From Promethearchaeota archaeon (lineage in GTDB: Archaea > Asgardarchaeota > Lokiarchaeia > Helarchaeales > RDOG01), in assembly GCA_011365055.1 (NCBI GenBank), contig RDOG01000009.1, positions 62,001 to 126,000 on the forward strand: 64,000 nucleotides of DNA. The letters are read 5' to 3'. The notes beneath the pieces were generated by a model. It was not told where the DNA came from and did no database searches. It was given only the letters and a program-made list of their open reading frames with translations. This document shows, piece after piece, positions 63,401 to 64,000 of the stretch. Both the position numbers and the translations under genes were made by a program. How positions within the stretch are numbered: position 1 is the first letter of the stretch; the number at the start of each line of letters is the position of its first letter.

Positions 63401-63786
63401 TCATAAATTTCGCCACGCCATTTATGTGGGTTATTTAAAGGTGATGCCGTAAATATTTTTGTATTCATTAAAAAATCTATCAACCCGTTTAAATCTAAAT
63501 TTTCCGGAAGATTATCAAACAAATCCATCCAATCATATAACCAAGGAGGGATTTCAAATTCATCTGGATCAAAATCAAAATCAATACTTCCTTCCGGGAA
63601 ATCTTCAAATCTAAATGTAGGATCATTCATGTTCAAAAAAAACGAGAATGGTAATATAGAAAAGATGATCAAGGCTGAAAAAACTAAACTAAACAATAAA
63701 ATAAACGTTAAAAATGGATGACGGACGTATCTTTTTTCTGATTTTCGTCGAGATTCTGCTGTGCGCGTATCTGATCGTGAGGACAT
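57439..63786 (-). CDS. Giant envelope protein with two transglutaminase-like domains, Ig-like repeats and DUF4129-like tail
   Basis: 2,115 residues from ATG 63786 (numbering from there). A membrane helix at about 27-50 is followed by a transglutaminase-like domain with Cys370 (GEGICMDYAKAH), His416 (QRHAWSEVYLP) and Asp436 (WYVFDPTG), then a Gly-rich linker. A second copy follows at about 660-800, where the Cys position is Ser732 (MGTSGDFATALTM), while His772 (NQHYWVEVW) and Asp795 (QFDPTPFP) remain. About 1,000 residues of Ig/CARDB/carboxypeptidase-regulatory-like beta repeats with many sequons follow, then a membrane helix and a cytoplasmic DUF4129-like domain. It is the first gene of the MoxR/DUF58 cluster. 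Probably an envelope protease or cross-linker (inference). Confidence 0.88.
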   Translation of the reverse strand: MSSRSDTRTAESRRKSEKRYVRHPFLTFILLFSLVFSALIIFSILPFSFFLNMNDPTFRFEDFPEGSIDFDFDPDEFEIPPWLYDWMDLFDNLPENLDLNGLIDFLMNTKIFTASPLNNPHKWRGEIYDIYDGTDDWGKYNSTFVNVGFVPLGNGLGNNRSKTLTFSTLKFQKETYQIIVPHYDLEDGIYGISDITTTYNDSHPLGADYYEIVEKDDYGSFQITCGPLDPNYDVEVNITIEYEIKTLGDYANVQSTNSTGISSAILTRYTQIPSSPMFNWSKVEQLADDLEAEINAENGSIYKKAVYVENWLQKNYNYSYMYYRYPELFTLPSDQDATYNFLFERGGDPIIVNGREYIRTDDSIDGEGICMDYAKAHVMLLRLMGVPARYVEGFQVYEYTRDISTNVETVYAVQRHAWSEVYLPISSSAGIWYVFDPTGISESFGQLIPENPDVGEEMPTGEDVFSGGEGGFGEGIGGSGNGTGGIGGGEGIWAIGTDPYGDSSYNVTVSSSDPNRYYKITAFDYYDGITWTQSNGTIFPAAELNFTSYTPGDLLYNVSMEINVTQNGALSIPLITLANFNSSRGIPRIIQNSLIIHSDPSKYVFNYILSNSYGGAILNMTFLNILSPYIFSFSYNITCDSIDSSLIKSKVPNDPTLSNTGMPTTMIDYKQIPSTVKPLLDALNLDDYKLDDVYNTTLNLIEYLKTNYAFTPLIGKADYNILTFLNTKMGTSGDFATALTMFLRYLNISSRLVWGGVGYDENGFSRRITNQHYWVEVWVPSTPVNQGNGYWIQFDPTPFPMNMWDAVNSSWFAPRVLDSQMETSHYDMFIERNVSGIEGFVSKGDTIEFIICIYKNNNTHVIYDSINRVNQTLGGSNINIDFYEACLDYYFAQDIPINSTGYANANLHFNQSYSIGVYEIVASYSQLLNFTIVSIDGPTNITVNYVNPKNITRASEQFMVQGQLLDKSTNKQINGVYVKVNTSETFMPNETITDSNGNYIDTCIVPLTHSHGDYNITAYFNGTVNKIYLYPYNNSIILPARVNLVEAESVSQEIAGITNVSIVNGSNMDNLHIYVQGSPSFKIIKGDNTIYTGNLYYDNGLPIPSETVWFGWDNSTGFYYVASNITQSDGSFFLNHTVPEDHDSNNVDMYVIFSSSNPYLLSCNGTTDPIPMTPVNVNISSATPQNVTIDQTLLNVSGYILDNNTGEGIAGLEIYLTLNGTSITSQTFITNSIPGYEGNFTASLIVPPGFMAGVYNISINSSDFINYPIKIEYEELKYINLKTDTKIPATSIYVNNGLYNPSSLVYVQRQEQLEIRGTLMDVFNQHLGSGREVFFYLDSLIGSDLTDFNGEFNFQYVIPLNSPLNASEIKIEFEGTDYYGNCSTNITVYIFHNASLTINVNPTVNVHMNSLITVSGIVTDDFGNVIKRRRVFIDFNQSLLPIQDGGMTNEIGFYSYTNNSIHPWGTYNCSVIFLGAIPKNSSNISFNVNAFTLIQNLELKNLNSSDPDNLFIQRGENIYVKGQLYLAFDPFSPYGPWDSSQFGSVDIDIYLESTHIGTCSIGANGWFSGTFVTPNNAITGECDINASYAGQPYVNPTSTLKGIKVFSNNSADISISLTVNGIDVVNNQVSMKIGDTATLQGRVISVAFPNGIEYRKISIFVDETQEVQTLFTTSNGNFNPSPIILSQIESLGLHNISAMLIGNVNISMKINVQNNIKVNHTPSFSSSEIQNPDIHSLAYQNVGSNILYYYQGEMVRIRGDLFQTNPLFPLSSLNVSIYGSSGLLVSQNTIVDGSYSLSFNTSVLPLELNELTIKYNPIGEYNDSTFYTVSIYVFNQVILTLNTPPSGYIGDSVAFSGNFSDGTNPIIGRRVDVLLINPIGISGISEATTDSGLFTYGFVIPATGLNQSFFVEFYDQSGIFRGNSTIITVLNLGTRPAPPFDPIPLIIILIVAICSVLGVVAVRKVLSIQKEKKAKEVDVKRIKNKLDLLLDGQRYREAIIYNFENLLYLIKGYLKRSPGPGETYREFINDLIKNVRTYISPKLFLPFVGIYEEARWSNHPITFEMFKESEDYYNKLFKQIVGLTPEDYVAKKEEKIEPASPLSPIPTEVEQKITS

Positions 63787-64000
63787 AAAGATACATCTCA
63801 AGAGATAATTAAAGTAGAAAGATTTTGTTGTAAAATATTATAATTATTAGCTTCTTTTAAATAAATAGCTTGTGTAAATTTCGAAGATTTCTTATTTTTT
63901 ATTGAACATGGCATTATTAATTTTGATCCAAGGTGAGTTGAGAAACTATACGTCATAAATCACCTAAAAAAAATGAAAATTTTTATTTTTCAGCTAAACT

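Noticed and set aside
1..64000. CRISPR array
   Set aside because: No run of regularly spaced 20-40 bp repeats was seen; only isolated repeat pairs.

Overview
The window comes from an AT-rich archaeal genome, most probably an Asgard archaeon (Promethearchaeota, Lokiarchaeia-like). The archaeal markers are: the alternative shikimate entry genes (3-dehydroquinate synthase II, ADTH synthase), an archaeal-type phosphopantetheine adenylyltransferase, DUF1512, DUF211, endonuclease Q, an archaeal ATP-dependent DNA ligase, and tRNA genes with one or two introns at canonical and non-canonical positions. The Asgard hints are a divergent pair made of a gelsolin-repeat-like protein and a profilin/roadblock-like protein, and a Ras-like GTPase relative that has lost its nucleotide-binding motifs. 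The assignment is inferred from reading alone; no search was run.

Layout. 1-8.7 kb: minus-strand operon of a MacB-type ABC permease, a winged-helix regulator, the ABC ATPase and a ~1,945-residue surface protein with FG-GAP-like repeats that runs off the left edge. 9-12.1 kb: aspartate-semialdehyde dehydrogenase with the two enzymes that turn its product into 3-dehydroquinate. 12.1-15.2 kb: endonuclease Q, a HAD phosphatase, a zinc-ribbon/wHTH protein and DUF211. 15.4-18.1 kb: TldD/TldE, then a highly structured possible RNA. 18.3-21.5 kb: profilin-like, gelsolin-like and DNA ligase. 21.5-24.8 kb: LarC, LarB, NikR and an alkaline-phosphatase-fold protein. 25-33.8 kb: an accessory stretch with two methyltransferases, two TetR regulators with related palindromic operators, a 48-bp repeat pair, a pseudo-GTPase operon, and an intact and a decayed chemoreceptor.

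34.5-46.7 kb is the most unusual part. Between a tRNA-Thr/tRNA-Leu pair and a tRNA-Met lies an island with (i) a 1,041-residue RuvC nuclease of the TnpB/Cas12 superfamily, divergently transcribed from (ii) a small winged-helix protein, (iii) a 1,321-residue protein joining a degenerate helicase-like region, two wHTH segments, a Cas4-like Fe-S nuclease, a zinc ribbon and a Cas1-like integrase, (iv) a ComF-like phosphoribosyltransferase and (v) DprA. I see no CRISPR array and no cas2. The 757-bp divergent spacer carries two hairpins and two pairs of short direct repeats, and the nuclease gene is followed by two hairpins and a T-run. I read this as a candidate undescribed RNA-guided or DNA-acquisition system (adaptation module plus Cas12-like effector plus DNA-handling DprA/ComF).

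46.8-64 kb: small unknown genes, three tRNAs (Thr, Pro and a two-intron Trp), DUF1512, a double zinc-ribbon membrane protein, archaeal CoaD, and a long minus-strand MoxR-DUF58-DUF4350-like-DUF4129-like-transglutaminase cluster. The last gene of that cluster is a 2,115-residue envelope protein with two transglutaminase-like domains, the second lacking the catalytic cysteine.
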